Source: Panopea generosa (lineage: Eukaryota > Mollusca > Bivalvia > Adapedonta > Hiatellidae). From it: a DNA stretch of 64,000 nt. The notes under the pieces were generated by a model. That model was not told the DNA's origin, made no database searches, and saw only the letters and a program-made list of their open reading frames with translations. Where the stretch lies: contig CM055909.1 of assembly GCA_029582155.1 (NCBI GenBank), positions 21,659,347 to 21,723,346 of the forward strand. The letters run 5' to 3'. A program made the position numbers and the translations under genes. Shown piece after piece: positions 12,121 through 24,003 of this stretch; within the stretch, counting starts at the first letter, position 1, and each line of letters begins with the position of its first letter.

Positions 12121-12666
12121 AAATTATTATTTTTATTATTATTATCATACCGCATTTATATAGCACTTTTATCATAAAATACATACGTTCAAAAGTGCTT
12201 AACAAACAAATATACGTATACATATGAACAATCTATAAAAAAAAAAAAAAAAAAAGCATCGTAGGAATAAAATATTACAAATGATACTAAAACTTCATAC
12301 ACATATCTATAAAAAGCATCAGGAGGTATTAAAAAAACTAAAAAAAATGGTAAAAGCAACTCTAAGCAGAACTTAAATGATGCCAACAGAGTTAAATAAT
12401 ACAGAAAGTGACCAAAAACATAAACTGTTCTTTAAGATATCCAAACATTCCAATGCTAAAAACTGTTAAGAGAAAAATCACAATTAAGTTCCATATATCT
12501 CAATAAAAAATGTGTCTTCAGGACTCTTTTAAAAGAAGCAAACGTATCACAGTCTCTTATTCCTCCTGGAAGAGAATTCCATAGCTTCGAAGCAGCAGTA
12601 ACAAAACTTCTATCACCATACATTGCGGTCCGACTTCTTTGAAATATTAGTGTTATAGAGTTGTTT
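12121..12666 (-). mobile_element. 5'-truncated non-LTR retrotransposon insertion
   Basis: This is an insertion in minus orientation. It has the end of a reverse-transcriptase ORF (12,456-12,665), then about 330 bp of 3' untranslated sequence with an A-run at 12,237-12,255, and an ATT-rich simple 3' tail near 12,121-12,150. The flanking sequence is uninterrupted in the second tandem copy at about 12,960-12,975 and in B near 41,695, so the insertion limits are visible by comparison. 5' truncation is usual for target-primed insertions. Confidence 0.85.
12456..12665 (-). pseudogene. Reverse transcriptase C-terminal fragment of a non-LTR retrotransposon
   Basis: About 70 codons are open on the minus strand, ending at a TAG at 12,456-12,458, with no start because the element is 5'-truncated. 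In order the reading gives RSRTAMYGDRSF, then AASKLWNSLPGGIRD, then FASFKRVLKTHFL. This YGDRSF / LWNSLP / FK..LKTHLF string is the classic end of the ORF2 polyprotein of jockey/CR1-type non-LTR elements, just past the polymerase domain. The catalytic residues lie upstream and are missing, so it cannot be active. The exact clade is not determined. The fragment was not flagged as an open frame because it lacks a start codon. Confidence 0.85.
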
Positions 12667-13358
12667 TTAAATCAAAACAGTCAATCCATAGAATGACATT
12701 AAGAGACCAATATAGAAATGTTTAGATTGCAAGGGCTTCTCCAACGAAAATGCTTTCCGCTCAGAGGAGACGAACATTAAAACATCAATTAAAACTATTT
12801 CAGAATATTCCAGTAGAAGTTTGATCAATTACAGCCTCATTAAACTTCTGAAAGTATGTGAAACACTTACAAATAAATACCAGTCGTATGAATACGACAA
12901 TTTTAACAATACAAAGAGAGTAAATTTATTACAACAAAACAGACACTCTATATGAAATAAAAGAACTTGAATCAAAACAGTCAATCCTTAAAATAACATT
13001 TAGAAACAAAAAATAGAATTTTTTAAATTGCAAGGTCTTCTCCAACGAAAAGGCTTTCCGCTAAGTAGAGACGAACATTTAGCATCAATTAAAACTATTT
13101 CAGATTATTTTCCAGTAGTTATTTGATCAATTACATGTTTAGTTACAACACGAGCAACTATTTTATGTCCGTTGTAACATCACACTTCTGTGCTTTCATT
13201 CCTCAATAACGCTGTACGTAGTGTTTTCGATATATCATCGAACCCTTTAACAACCACCGATTTAAGGACTAAGAAATATTTATTTACGGGTGTACGTTTT
13301 GGATGAGGAGGGGCTGTTAACCGCCATATTTAACGCAATACATGTATATGTTGTGTCT

Positions 13359-13413
13359 AGTTTTATGTGATAAGCAATATCACAGAAGTTTTATGTGGTA
13401 AGCAATATCACAG
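13359..13413 (+). repeat. 27-bp direct duplication
   Basis: Two adjacent copies of AGTTTTATGTGATAAGCAAT followed by ATCACAG differ at a single base (GATAAGC versus GGTAAGC). Each copy contains the small dyad TGATA-AGCAA-TATCA. Confidence 0.85.
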
Positions 13414-16400
13414 AGAATATGAATAAGAAGTGGGACCATCTTTGTTCTAACATTTCTCATAATGAATATATAATAATAATTAATTGATGTATGAAGCTCT
13501 TGAAACAATATTCTTGTAAGGCAACATCCTACAATAATGTGAAGATTTTTGCTATTTGACCAATGATATAAACATGTAATAAAGCATTGATTTATTTTTT
13601 TTAAATATTTTAATACACATTTATAATTAATAAAGTCATACTTTTAAGTTCCTCTCAATCAATAGTACATTTAATATCATATTTAATAATGCAATCATAC
13701 ACAATGCATTATATGTTGATTATATTCTTATAACTGATATGTGAATGTATGTTGTATATTTATGTTTTGTAACGAGAAAACTATAACATTTTAAGTAAAT
13801 AAAATATCATTTTTCTTCTTAAAATAGCCCGTGTCGATCTCTGCAGAGGGGAAGGAATACTCCGAATGGGTGTCATGTTCATTTTATAATTTTTTGTCAC
13901 GTTCACTATTGTGGTTAAATTATCGACCCCTGTGTGGTTCCAGGAAGCCATATGAGTGATGGCAAGAACATGACCACTGTGGCTTATGCATGTCGTAAGA
14001 AGGACAATTTGAGTAATACGATAGACTTTGCTTAAACTCTGCAGTTCTGCAGGTTTCAAGGTTCTAGGTTCATTCTGCATATTCATTTATTGATGTATTG
14101 TTTTAATCTGTATGATAACGTTTTGTTTGTGTACATGTAGAGTGAACCAGGAATCGTCCTTCCTGTTGGCGTCGAATGACATATAATGTGTTGGTGCGCT
14201 GTAAACCGTATCCATTATTCTTATAATTCTGCGTTTAAAACTAATTTAATTTGAATGACGATGACCCTTACATGATTCCGTAGAGCATGCATTATATGTC
14301 AAGGAGCAGCAACATCCTACTATACGTCAGTAAAGCATTCAGATTTTATTGAATCCAAATACGCTGTCAACATCAATCAGCACTTTTCTGTCTAAATATG
14401 GACAATGGTGACGTTTGAAGTCGTTTTTGCTACTATACTATCACGAACCAATTATGGTATCGGAGTAAAAAAAGGCGATCCAAAATACATGTGATATCCC
14501 TGGAGTCAGCAGGCATTATAAGCACTAAATGCAACTAGGAAAAGAAAGTAGCAGTTTTATTGTGTTTGGAGTCTGTGAGGAGCCAGTAATGATAAATGCA
14601 ACTTCCCCTATCTCACCCATAGCCAAGATATAAGCGGTATTCTAGTTTCCAACTTTCTAAACTTAATATTCGCCTATTGACAACGGTTTTCTATTTTCAA
14701 TCAATATTGAAAAAGCTCCATTCTTCAAAATGAAAAAAATGCTGAAACCAATCTCTGTTATTGTGTTATACATCTAATATAAGTTGTGTCACGAATTCCC
14801 AATTTCTTCAAATTTGACATCGATGTTTATGATTGCTGAAAAAGACAATGCAAGTTGATATAACATGCAATGGGCTATATAAAGAAAAAAACTAATAAAT
14901 GAATGAATGACCTTTACGGCTTTTTAACACTATATTATAAAAGTTATATGACGCCAGACACGTGACTTTGAACCGTATTTACCAACAATCTTTAGAATAT
15001 TCTTAGAACTAAACTAAAAAATGAATTTTAAAACACACACTTAGAGACCATTTTAAAAGACCAAAAAAAGCAAGCATGTACAATAAAATATCTCTTAATA
15101 ACCTGTAAACATGATGCGCTATATATATATTTAATGAAACTATAACACAGATAAATAATGAACTTTTGTTATATGCATGTAACGTGTACGTGCCATTAAT
15201 CATTATTTTTTAATAAAAATTCGGAATGCATGAATTCTTCGTCACATTTGCATAATTATGGTAATGTGTTGAACATAAAAACTCCGTTCCCAATGTAAAG
15301 TGTCAACCAAATTCCTCTGCTGGTTGCAAAATGATAGACCAGGCATGAAACTTTATATTCGTGATTAAGAAACTAATGCACATTGACATTTAAGATAAAA
15401 GCGTGACTTTGAAATGTTAAGTGAATAGCAGTTCTTGGTCACGACATATCGTACGACTCCATAGAAGTGTATATTCTGGGTATAGAAGAAATGCCTGCTC
15501 TGATGACAAAACATTTTGTTCTTGATTGGCTAATTAATGCATTTGCCATTTAAAATATATGTATGATATTGTCATTTAAAGCGGATAATGCGATACATGG
15601 CACATCTCTATAGAAAACATGTGTTAGGTATGTAAGAAATCCTTTCACTTGCTGCGAAACATATTGTTCGGGATATAACACTACAATAATTGCAATTCTG
15701 TTAAAAAGTATGATTTAGATATTTAATGTCGGCACATCATGCTTCTCTTATGTAGTAAACCCTCTGCATTGGTTACTTATAATAGCTCGTATCAGACTGA
15801 AAGAAGAATCGGCGAAATGGTGGACGGATGAACAGACGCATGGACGGTCAGGCATCCAGTTTGAGACTGATAAACTACATGACAGTGAAGTAGATAAATT
15901 GAAACAGTGAAAGATTAATAAATTAAAAGTTATTGTTGTCATACAATTATTGATCAAATATTATTAACTTTTTAATCTTTCTCTCCAGATAGGCACACAT
16001 TGTACTAATTCAACTATATGTTCTATATAAAATACCACAGGAACGTCATCATGCGAATCAGAAAACATGACTCTGCCCTCAGGCATGTAGTTGATAATCG
16101 GAAAAAAAATGAAGGGGGTTGCTTCGTTAGTGTATTTACCCCAACAAAGATGCGTTGAAGCCCTGTGGTTTGTGACCCTTACTTTTATGTAAGTTAATTA
16201 TGCCTTAGCTGTTAATATTGACAAATTTACACCACACTCACCCGTCCCACGCTAGCTTCACAATTTGATAATAAATGATACCTTAAATATTGTGATTATA
16301 CAATGCAGCTGTATTTATAGAAAATAAATAATAGCCACTACGCGAGATATTTCCTGACTGTCAGCATTATACGAGGAATACATGTCAATATTATACAGAA

Positions 16401-16625
16401 CTGTTACATGCAGATGTTTAATTATATAGGAGGAATTAAATTAAGTTTTGTTTAATTTAGGTTTGTGTTGCCGCTACCAATTATCTCCCGGTACTAATAC
16501 TGAGCACGATTGTATCTATGAAAGAGAGATTCTATTTCTCGATCTAAAGACTTTAATTTAGAATTAATGACAAATCTAAATAGACCACATGGATTTGTTT
16601 TTTCTGTTTAATTCTCTATTTTTGA

Positions 16626-16855
16626 AAAGGGTTTAAAACCATTTTTTTTGCGCATTTCATTTTATATATGGCATATCTAGCTGTTTTGGTGGAAGAAGAC
16701 CTTATAATGAATCTGAGTAGAATCAACATCATTCCGCAAGTAACTGTCAAACTTTCTCACAATATAGTTTTTGGAGCAAGTAGACCTACGACTTTAGCGG
16801 TGAGAGGTTAATGATCTTCAGTTGGCGCCTTGGACCAGCTTACCACGGAGTACCC
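16626..16855 (-). repeat. tRNA-Leu-derived SINE (between blocks A and B)
   Basis: This minus-strand copy has a worn tRNA-Leu-like head, the CTCCAAAAACTATATTGTGA region and a body with AGGTCTTCTTCCACC. The 3' end is degraded. It belongs to the same family as 7,107-7,320 but lies outside the triplicated blocks. Confidence 0.7.
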
Positions 16856-17278
16856 TGATTGTTTATTCTATATGCAAACTATATTAAGATTTGTTTAGTT
16901 TTATAAGCAAACTATATTAAGGTTTCATTAGCCAATTGAATTTTGCTCTGTGTAACATATACGTGTTAATGTTTTCTCCACATTATTGAACGCGTTTAAC
17001 GTATCTTTTTAAGAGTAGGAAAGTGACCAATACGAATAACGTGTTTGTGATCCATTTTTTTCTTCTTTGTTTAAGACAGTGCCTTGGTACCTCTTTTTGT
17101 TATCTTTTTTTTTTATTTCATTGCTGTTATTTTTAACAAAGCAGTCCTCATCATCTCTTAAATCATTGAAAAAGTATAATTGTCTGTTTTGAATGGAATT
17201 AATTATGTTATATGAAGGTAAACAATCTGAATGCTACTTATTGGCAACGCTTTCCTACTTAACCGTGTCTTATTTAGC

Positions 17279-17912
17279 TATGCACGGTGGAGAAACAAAC
17301 TTTGCAACGTCATCAAAGATGTACACAAATGATCTGACCACACCAAAAACATCGCCGCTTCAATTAAGAAATGTTTTGTAACTTTTTTTATAGTATAACA
17401 ATCGACACGGGATAAAGAGCATCGTACCCACCAAACAGTAAACATAACAACGGAAGTGTTAGATGTTTTGCACCTGGTATATTTTTTTCTCGAAAACGTA
17501 AAAAGTTTTAAAAAATTGTAGGAGTACTTCCACACCAAAGTGAAAGAGAAGTAGATTTTATAAGTATTTTTTGAAATAAAGAAAAATAAAGACAAATTTA
17601 TTTTTTCTTTAAAGCGAACTGTATTATTATGAACAAATAATATATTTCGTTCTTAAAGAATTTCAGTAGAAACGAAGAATGAAATGATAATGAGAACGTC
17701 CACTCTGAATTTATATCCAATGTGTGGGTGCAAAAAGTATGCATCTAAAATGACATACTGTCGAAGGGCTTTCTGTTTGTAATTTATCAGTTCCATATTG
17801 ACGCTTCCAAAATGTTATACCGATAGCGAAGTATATCGTATTACGGCTAACTGGGATACAACATAAATAACAACATACTTAGCAGATACCGCTCGCAGTT
17901 TGAGTACGTCGT
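17279..17912 (+). repeat. Left arm of a roughly 630-bp inverted repeat
   Basis: This pairs with the reverse complement of 20,028-20,662. Anchor matches include GAAACAAACTTTGCAACGTC, TCATCAAAGATGTACACAAA, GGGATAAAGAGCATCGTACC, TAGGAGTACTTC, and CGGCTAACTGGG followed by ACAACATAA and AACAACATACTT. The arms are clearly related but diverged, with small indels. No target duplication was recognised at the outer ends. Confidence 0.85.
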
Positions 17913-17951
17913 AGTACGGTGTACAATGACGACTCGTCTGGGTGCTGGAAT

Positions 17952-19194
17952 TTAGGCCGAAGAGTGCTTCTCTTTTTTCGTCTTGATGGCTTTTACTAAA
18001 TGTATGAAGATTGAGATTTGATGGACATTTATAAGAACATTGATTATCAATACGTTTACATCATTTTTTGTTGTTTTTTTCATTTGGAGATTACACTGCC
18101 GATTCTGAAGCGATGATCCATTTTCCAATTCCACATCGCCGGAGCTTTTCATTAGTCCTTGCTTTATAATTTTACCACTATAAGTCAAACAGGCTGTCCG
18201 ATGATTGATATTCTTTCTTTTGCTTTCTGGTATATTTAAATATATCCCTGGTCTTCTTTCACCATCAACATTAACATGATCGAACTAACGAAGGACTGTT
18301 ATATAATGAAGTTTAATTTTGATTTAACTGGAGAATGTTTGCTTTAAGTGACTTTTCCCTGCATGAGCTCTGCTTCATTCTTGAAAACTCCCATGAAATA
18401 AACAAAACGTCCGCTAAAGATTATCCAACAAGTTGATTTTAGCTTTATGTAAATAGCGCACTCGTTTAGTATTCTGACATTGATACCGCCGAACAACATC
18501 GATCCGTAAAAGGAAGCAATGGTGGCTGTTGGGAATATCCCTATTTATGTTGAAAAATGCAATTAAAGCTTCATCAAGTCGGTTTTCTACAGACAATCTT
18601 TGCATAACGCATGTTACTTGGCGTGACATTTCTTTGGTTGTATCAGATAAGCCGTTACGCGTTTTTGTGTTTTTAGTTCCAGTTGTTTCTTCATTTTGTC
18701 CATGTTTAATGGATTTCTGAGATTCACTGGGTCAGTTAATATTCATTTATAACTGTTTTATCATTTGTGTATTAGTGTTTTCTGTAAATGGTAGTTCCCG
18801 TGCAGTGCACAATGACAACAATAAAAGTATTTCACATTAACTGACAGTGGCGTGTATTTTTTTAATTCGAATTCATATTTATCATTAGTTTTACGTTCAG
18901 TGTTTAGGCCTTCTACTTCGATCCAGCTCAAAAAGGTGAACTCAGAAACTTCGGATTCCTGTCCAGTTTCGCTGTGTATCTTAGTAAAATTCTCAAACGA
19001 TTGATGCATATGTCAACAGAATTGATTGAAACTTCAATTGGTCCTATTTCATTCGAGTCATTTATGGCAAATAAACAACTTACAAAATTGTGTTTAAATT
19101 GTTTTGATAATGGAAAAGTTCGGTATAAAGTTGATTCAAATATTGATAGCGATTTAAACGGGGATTGTTTTCTTTTCTGGCTTCTTAGAAGCAA
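17952..19194 (-). pseudogene. Possible decayed gene between inverted-repeat arms, unidentified
   Basis: Three minus-strand stretches look more protein-like than their surroundings: a frame over 18,928-19,194 reading SNEIGPIEVSINSVD; a frame over 18,761-19,009 reading ENFTKIHSETGQESEVSEF then LSWIEVEG; and a stop-to-stop frame of about 105 codons at 18,414-18,737 with EMSRQVTCVMQRLSVENRLD then EALIAFFNI. A further open frame lies at 17,952-18,188. They fall in different frames, so a frameshifted pseudogene or exons of a spliced gene are both possible. A plus-strand frame (18,974-19,363, 129 codons from GTG) overlaps and is an alternative. I recognise no family, and in AT-rich DNA of this size such lengths can arise by chance. 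Confidence 0.3.
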
Positions 19195-20027
19195 ATTTGA
19201 TTTTTACTATAAAATGTTGTGTATAGTCATTTTGTCAGGGCAGCATTATGATATTTCAATTTTGAAGACTTTGCCTTTTTGTCTACGGAGGTTGTGGTTA
19301 GATATCAGCTTTCTCTTTGTCAACAAACTGAAACACATAAATAATTGGAATATGTTTATATGAAAAACTGAAATACACTAAACAGAAATAATTTCTCTCA
19401 ATCAGTAAACTGTTAATTTTGCAGTTTCTATTTCACGGTGTTCCCAAAATAGTAACCTTTTTTTTTAATGTTCCCTTTTAGTATTACCTAAAACTAGGGC
19501 AGTAAAATTTGAGTTTTGCTTATGAACATTCCCCAAAACACAGTAACAGGACATAAAATTAGAGCAGCGATCCATTTTACAAGGTCAACATTTTTATTGA
19601 TCTCAGTTAACAAGGGATAACCAAAAACTATGTCTATTTTAAAAGGTTAGGCTATCCATTCCAATAGCGTACATTGTATACACGTATATTGCACTGAAAC
19701 TTTGGACACTTATTTTAGATTCACCAAGGAATTATTACATGTTCGATATATGATAAGAGATTAGAAAAACTATCTAAGAATTATAGGGCATTCCACCTTG
19801 AAAATTACAATAATTCTGTGTTTTGATGTCACCTTCGTGACAGTTTTAATAGTGAGCGGAGAGGTGATAAAACCTCAATGATGTCCATTTCAATTTAACA
19901 ACCAATGAAGAAACTCGAACGACCAACGGATCCCATATATTTGGTGTAACCTTACTTAGATACAATATCTACTAAGGCTACCTACGTGAGGCATGTAACA
20001 ACCACACAGTCAACAGTTTTGGGTCGT

Positions 20028-20662
20028 ACTCGAACGGCGTGTGGTACCTGACAAAGTATGTTGTTACTTATGTTGTCACCCAGTTAGCCGAACTTATTGG
20101 AAGCGTCGATATGGAAGCGATAAATTACAAACAGAATTCACTTCGACAGTATATGTCATTAAGCTGCATGCTTTTGCAACTCTTTGATAACACCCACACA
20201 TTGGGTGTGGAAGTACTCATAAATAATCAGAGTGTGGAAGTTCTCATTATCATTTCATTCTCCGTTTTTTACTGGAATATCATCGGATGTTCTTTAAGAC
20301 ACGAAAAATATATCACTTTTTCATAATGATACAAGGCCTTAATATTACATTTGTCTTTATTTGTCTTTATTTCATGAAAATACGCCCAAATTCTATTTCT
20401 CTTTCACTTCTGTTGAAATACTCCTACAAATGTTTTAATTTTTTTTCCGTTTTCAGGAAAATGTACTCAAGATGCATAAAATCTTATACTATCGCCGTTA
20501 AGTTAACTGCTGTGCGGGTACGGTGCTCTTTATCCCGATTGTAATGATAATAAAAAAGTAACAAGGCATTTCTTACCTGAAAAGGTGTTTGTTTGGTGTG
20601 GTCAGCTCATTTGTGTACATTTTTGATGACGTTGCAAAGTTTGTTTCCCGACCGTGATATGT
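20028..20662 (-). repeat. Right arm of a roughly 630-bp inverted repeat
   Basis: This is the reverse-complement partner of 17,279-17,912, separated from it by about 2.1 kb. A short open frame in each arm encodes related peptides ending RCSLSR, but this follows from the shared nucleotide sequence and is not evidence of coding. Confidence 0.85.
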
Positions 20663-20757
20663 GTCGTCATTAGTGAAATCCTTATTCAAGGACGATTGCT
20701 TACAATAATAACATAAATGTGTTAATAAATTATTGATTAATTAACAGTGAATTCTAT

Positions 20758-20962
20758 CTTAACGGTGTAGTTAAAAGTAATTCTCCGCCAAATCAGGGTA
20801 ATAAAAATTAAATCCTGAAAAGGCGGTATAATAACAAGTAAATTGCTAACAAAAACCATTGTAATCAAACGTAAAACCTGTCAAAACCATTTAATTGAAA
20901 GTAAACCCCGCCAGAACGGTGTAATTAAAAGTAAAACTACGGTATAATAAAAAGGTTAAACA
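20758..20962 (+). repeat. Degenerate 30-31-bp tandem repeat
   Basis: About six or seven poorly conserved units resemble CGGTGTAATTAAAAGTAAA followed by CC-rich bases and CGCC. A further isolated unit lies at about 21,062-21,092. The repeat sits just outside the point where homology between B and C runs to the window edge. Confidence 0.65.
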
Positions 20963-22140
20963 CGCAGCTATGAAAAAGAACTTTATGATACTTATATTTT
21001 TATACTGATTTGTATGTATGTCAATTTGAATGAATAAATCTATTTAAACCAAAACGCGCAACTACGGTGTGATTTAAAGTAAACTCCACCATTTTATACT
21101 TTTGCCAGTGTAGCAAATCATCCATCTTATGTCTTGTAAGATGTCAAGTTTCTTCTGTAACGAATCACATTCTGTTTTCGAACGTTGAAAAAGGCATGAA
21201 GCATGTACATTATGCTCATTGATTTAGAACTGAATAAAGTACAACCAATCTTGTTATCAGACAAGACAAATAGCGGAATCAAAATAGAGATAAAATGTAA
21301 TGAGAGAGAACTAAATAAAGTTGATTATGTTCTCCTAGATAACAATATGATTATATGATGAGACGTTTAATGTACACACAAGGACGGGTAGTGGTACCGT
21401 CCTACTAAAATTGGCACGTATAGTACATGAACCGTATCCATCTCCTGTAAAATAGATAAATGTGTAATACGCCCCATTAAACACGTCTACCTAATGCCAA
21501 ACACATGCTACCAGCACGTTTTAAAATACCTGAAATTAATCTGAAAATATTTTACTCAGACCCCAACTCCCTAAAGGGCCTGTCACACAGTCCCAACCTA
21601 GCTGGTAGATCCTCTCTCGACCAAAATAATTAGCCTAACGGGACGAGGTCTTGACGCAATCTACTATGAGCGTGGAATTCTAATTGGGGACGTGTGGGAA
21701 ACTATACCAAACTTGAGAGGTACGAGCAGGTCCTGACAAAACGGCAAACCTTGCCGATTGTGTTGGACATGCTTAAAACAATCGCTAGGGTCGTGTGATC
21801 AAAACTAAATGGAATAAGGACCCTACTAGGTCGAGGAATGAACGGATTGCCCTTAACCGGCAATTCTAAATTACTAAGGAAAATTTGCACACTGCTAGTC
21901 GCACGTATTAAAGATATTTTAAAAGAATGAGTCCCATAGTTGCATATGTATATCATGGAATGATATGATGAGAATCACAAGTGATAATGGTACTATTCGT
22001 AAGCTTATTTAAAAAGCATTGAATAGCAGAAGAGCGTGCTACACGTAACATTTAGTTAGTTAATACTAACATGCATAATTGAATATTTCTCGATTTTGAG
22101 TCCAATTCGGATCGGTGTGTCACTTCCAATGATTGGAATA

Positions 22141-22194
22141 TCACACCTGTTTCAGACATCTTGACAAACTGTGGCCGGTAATGACGTTGTAACT
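22141..22194 (-). repeat. Single-copy 54-bp unit homologous to the block C minisatellite
   Basis: The reverse complement reads CATTACCGGCCACAGTTTGT, then CAAGATGTCTG and ACAGGTGT. That matches the consensus of the array at 60,961-62,594 with several substitutions. Its flanks pair with the two ends of that array in C, so it represents the unexpanded locus in B. Confidence 0.85.
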
Positions 22195-23269
22195 CTATTA
22201 AGAGGCATCATATGCAAATGTATGTCCACCAAATGAACCAAATTTACATAGTCTGAAAGAAATAGATGTGACTTGCAGCAATCAGTGCGGATTTTCTGTA
22301 GTAATACAATGTACTTGTTTTTCTGGAAATTAAAGACGTTTTCCAAAAGGCTTTAATGGACAGAGTTGTCGCTCACTCCGTCGTATTTTACCGTTACTTG
22401 TTATTCTCTTGCTTGCTCTGTATAAAAAAGTAATTGAGTACCTCTGTTGCTAGCATCATTTGTAACACTATGTATACATGTATATATAGTTATTGCGTCT
22501 AATAATGCAAGTTATGGGTATTTGATCAAATCTAGATATCACATGACTGGTAAACCAAGACAAAATGTTCTTATTATGTTTTATTCCAACAATTTCATCA
22601 CTTAAGAACACAAATTAATTGATATTTGAGCCGATAAAAATGATAGTAGACCTGAGATAAAAAATATATTCAATATTAACGAACTTGCGTTTTTAAGGCG
22701 TCAAGGTGTATATATATAACCATACATCTAACAAAACACCTACCATGAGCATTAGAGACATTTACAATTTAGCAGAGCTAAAATATAAAAATAAAATCGT
22801 TAGCTAGCCTTAATCAGAGGAAGACAAAAATAACAATAAATAAACAAAAAATTCTGTATCTGTATGCAACACATATATCAACAAAAATATGTCACTAACA
22901 AACTTAATGACTAATGAAATATATTGCAAATAGAGTTATGAACATGCCTGCAAAATTTCTGGTTTAAGTCTTTATTTTAACCACGTGGCCATTCTGTTAC
23001 AAAATCATTCCTTCGTACACTAGCTCCATGTAATGTAGATCAAACCATATTTAGATATTTTTGGTTAATACTTGTTTGTAACGTTTGTGAACAGCAAGTT
23101 GTTAAAGGAATCAAACTAAGTTGCATTGTCGTATCAATATTTGGAAATAAGTATCATTGTAACATATACACGTACATAGATTATACTATTTATCTTAGCT
23201 CGATTGCGAAGGAAACTCACAGTTTATATGAATCGCTTAAGAGTCTGCTTTCTGAGTAGATCCAGTACC

Positions 23270-23385
23270 GAGTGTTGTTATATTAGATCCATGGATCAAA
23301 CAGGACACCGAACACGCAGCTTCAGTCGTGAGCGGCCAACACACTATCCACGACACACCGCTCATTGTATGTGCACCTCCTCCTG
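23270..23385 (-). repeat. tRNA-like, SINE-derived sequence shared by B and C
   Basis: The minus strand reads GTCGTGGATAGTGTGTTGG (A-box-like), then a short stem region, then GCTGCGTGTTCGGT (B-box-like). The C counterpart is at about 59,820-59,910 on the plus strand. A similar head may occur at 52,930-53,000 (minus). It is too degraded to be a working tRNA gene. Confidence 0.45.
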
Positions 23386-23893
23386 TAGTGACAATAATTA
23401 AAGTGCATGACAGTTCGACTGAAATAGATAGTGACGGGTGATCCAGTTGGCTTATCTAGCATGCATAAATAAGCATCGATATTGACAGGCATTATCATGT
23501 CGATTCTGCTGTTTGATTGGATGATATTCACTTTACTATTTTACTAACTGGAATGATATGTACGCTTCATATGTTTATACCAATAGAAAAAAAACGTATA
23601 AAACACTTTACCGTTCTGTATCAGACATAGTGTTGAATCACAGTTCAAGAGGCTATTTTCGATATAGCAATATTATATAATTTCTGTGAATGAAAGTATT
23701 ATTGAATATGATTCTCACTATCCCCATCAGGGCATCTAATTTTTATTAGCAATATTTATATTACAAATAAATTACTTGATCTAAACTTTTTGAATATATA
23801 TTTTGATATCAATTTAAATGGCATCTGTTCTTATACTAAATGATTATTAACCATTGTCCGTTGTTACAAATGTGACCATGGCGATATAAAGGT

Positions 23894-23922
23894 AATTGTT
23901 GTCGTTGTTGTTGTTGTTGTTG
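23894..23922 (+). repeat. (TTG)n microsatellite
   Basis: This is a GTTGTTG run with one GTC interruption. The C counterpart (about 59,298-59,316) holds only a few CAA repeats, and the flanks pair. Confidence 0.85.
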
Positions 23923-24003
23923 TATCAAAGACGTTTCCTTTCTAAACGAATCTCATATTAGATGCAGTAATGTTATGTGACAAATCAGGTTGATCCCCAT
24001 ATA

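Larger units (their letters stand above)
150..12860 (+). repeat. Segmental duplication block A (direct copy)
   Basis: This is the first of three diverged copies of one segment. Correspondences read by eye: A 205-870 with B 32,478-33,085 and inverted C 48,245-48,890; the 100-bp satellite; A 4,531-5,100 with B 36,075-36,900; A 5,265-5,830 with B 37,255-37,990 and C 44,720-45,420; A 6,780-7,320 with B 38,575-39,110 and C 43,420-44,030; A 7,320-8,380 with B 39,110-40,260 and C 42,112-43,420; A 10,766-12,850 with B 40,605-41,886. Bases 1 to about 100 have no counterpart in B, so the left boundary appears to lie inside the window. No gene was recognised in the block apart from the retrotransposon fragment near 12.1-12.7 kb. 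Confidence 0.88.
12053..13140 (+). repeat. Local tandem duplication at the right end of block A
   Basis: A unit running from GAGTAAATTTATTGCAACAA through TCTCCAACGAAAATGCTTTC to AGTAGAAGTTTGATCAATTA occurs at 12,053-12,850. That copy is interrupted by a retrotransposon fragment. A shorter, uninterrupted copy follows at about 12,870-13,140. B has one copy (about 41,590-41,886). The second copy gives a local empty site for the insertion in the first. Confidence 0.8.
13141..17278. other. Inter-block sequence, no gene recognised
   Basis: This AT-rich stretch has no counterpart that I could see in A, B or C. It holds a 27-bp direct duplication at 13,359-13,413 and a Leu-type SINE at 16,626-16,855. 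The longest ATG-started frame is 101 codons on the minus strand (13,781-14,086). It shows no family resemblance and is within chance length for this composition. Confidence 0.6.

Noticed and set aside
13781-14086. 101-codon minus-strand ATG-started frame
   Set aside because: No domain, no second copy and no splice or regulatory context were seen; the length is within chance for this composition.
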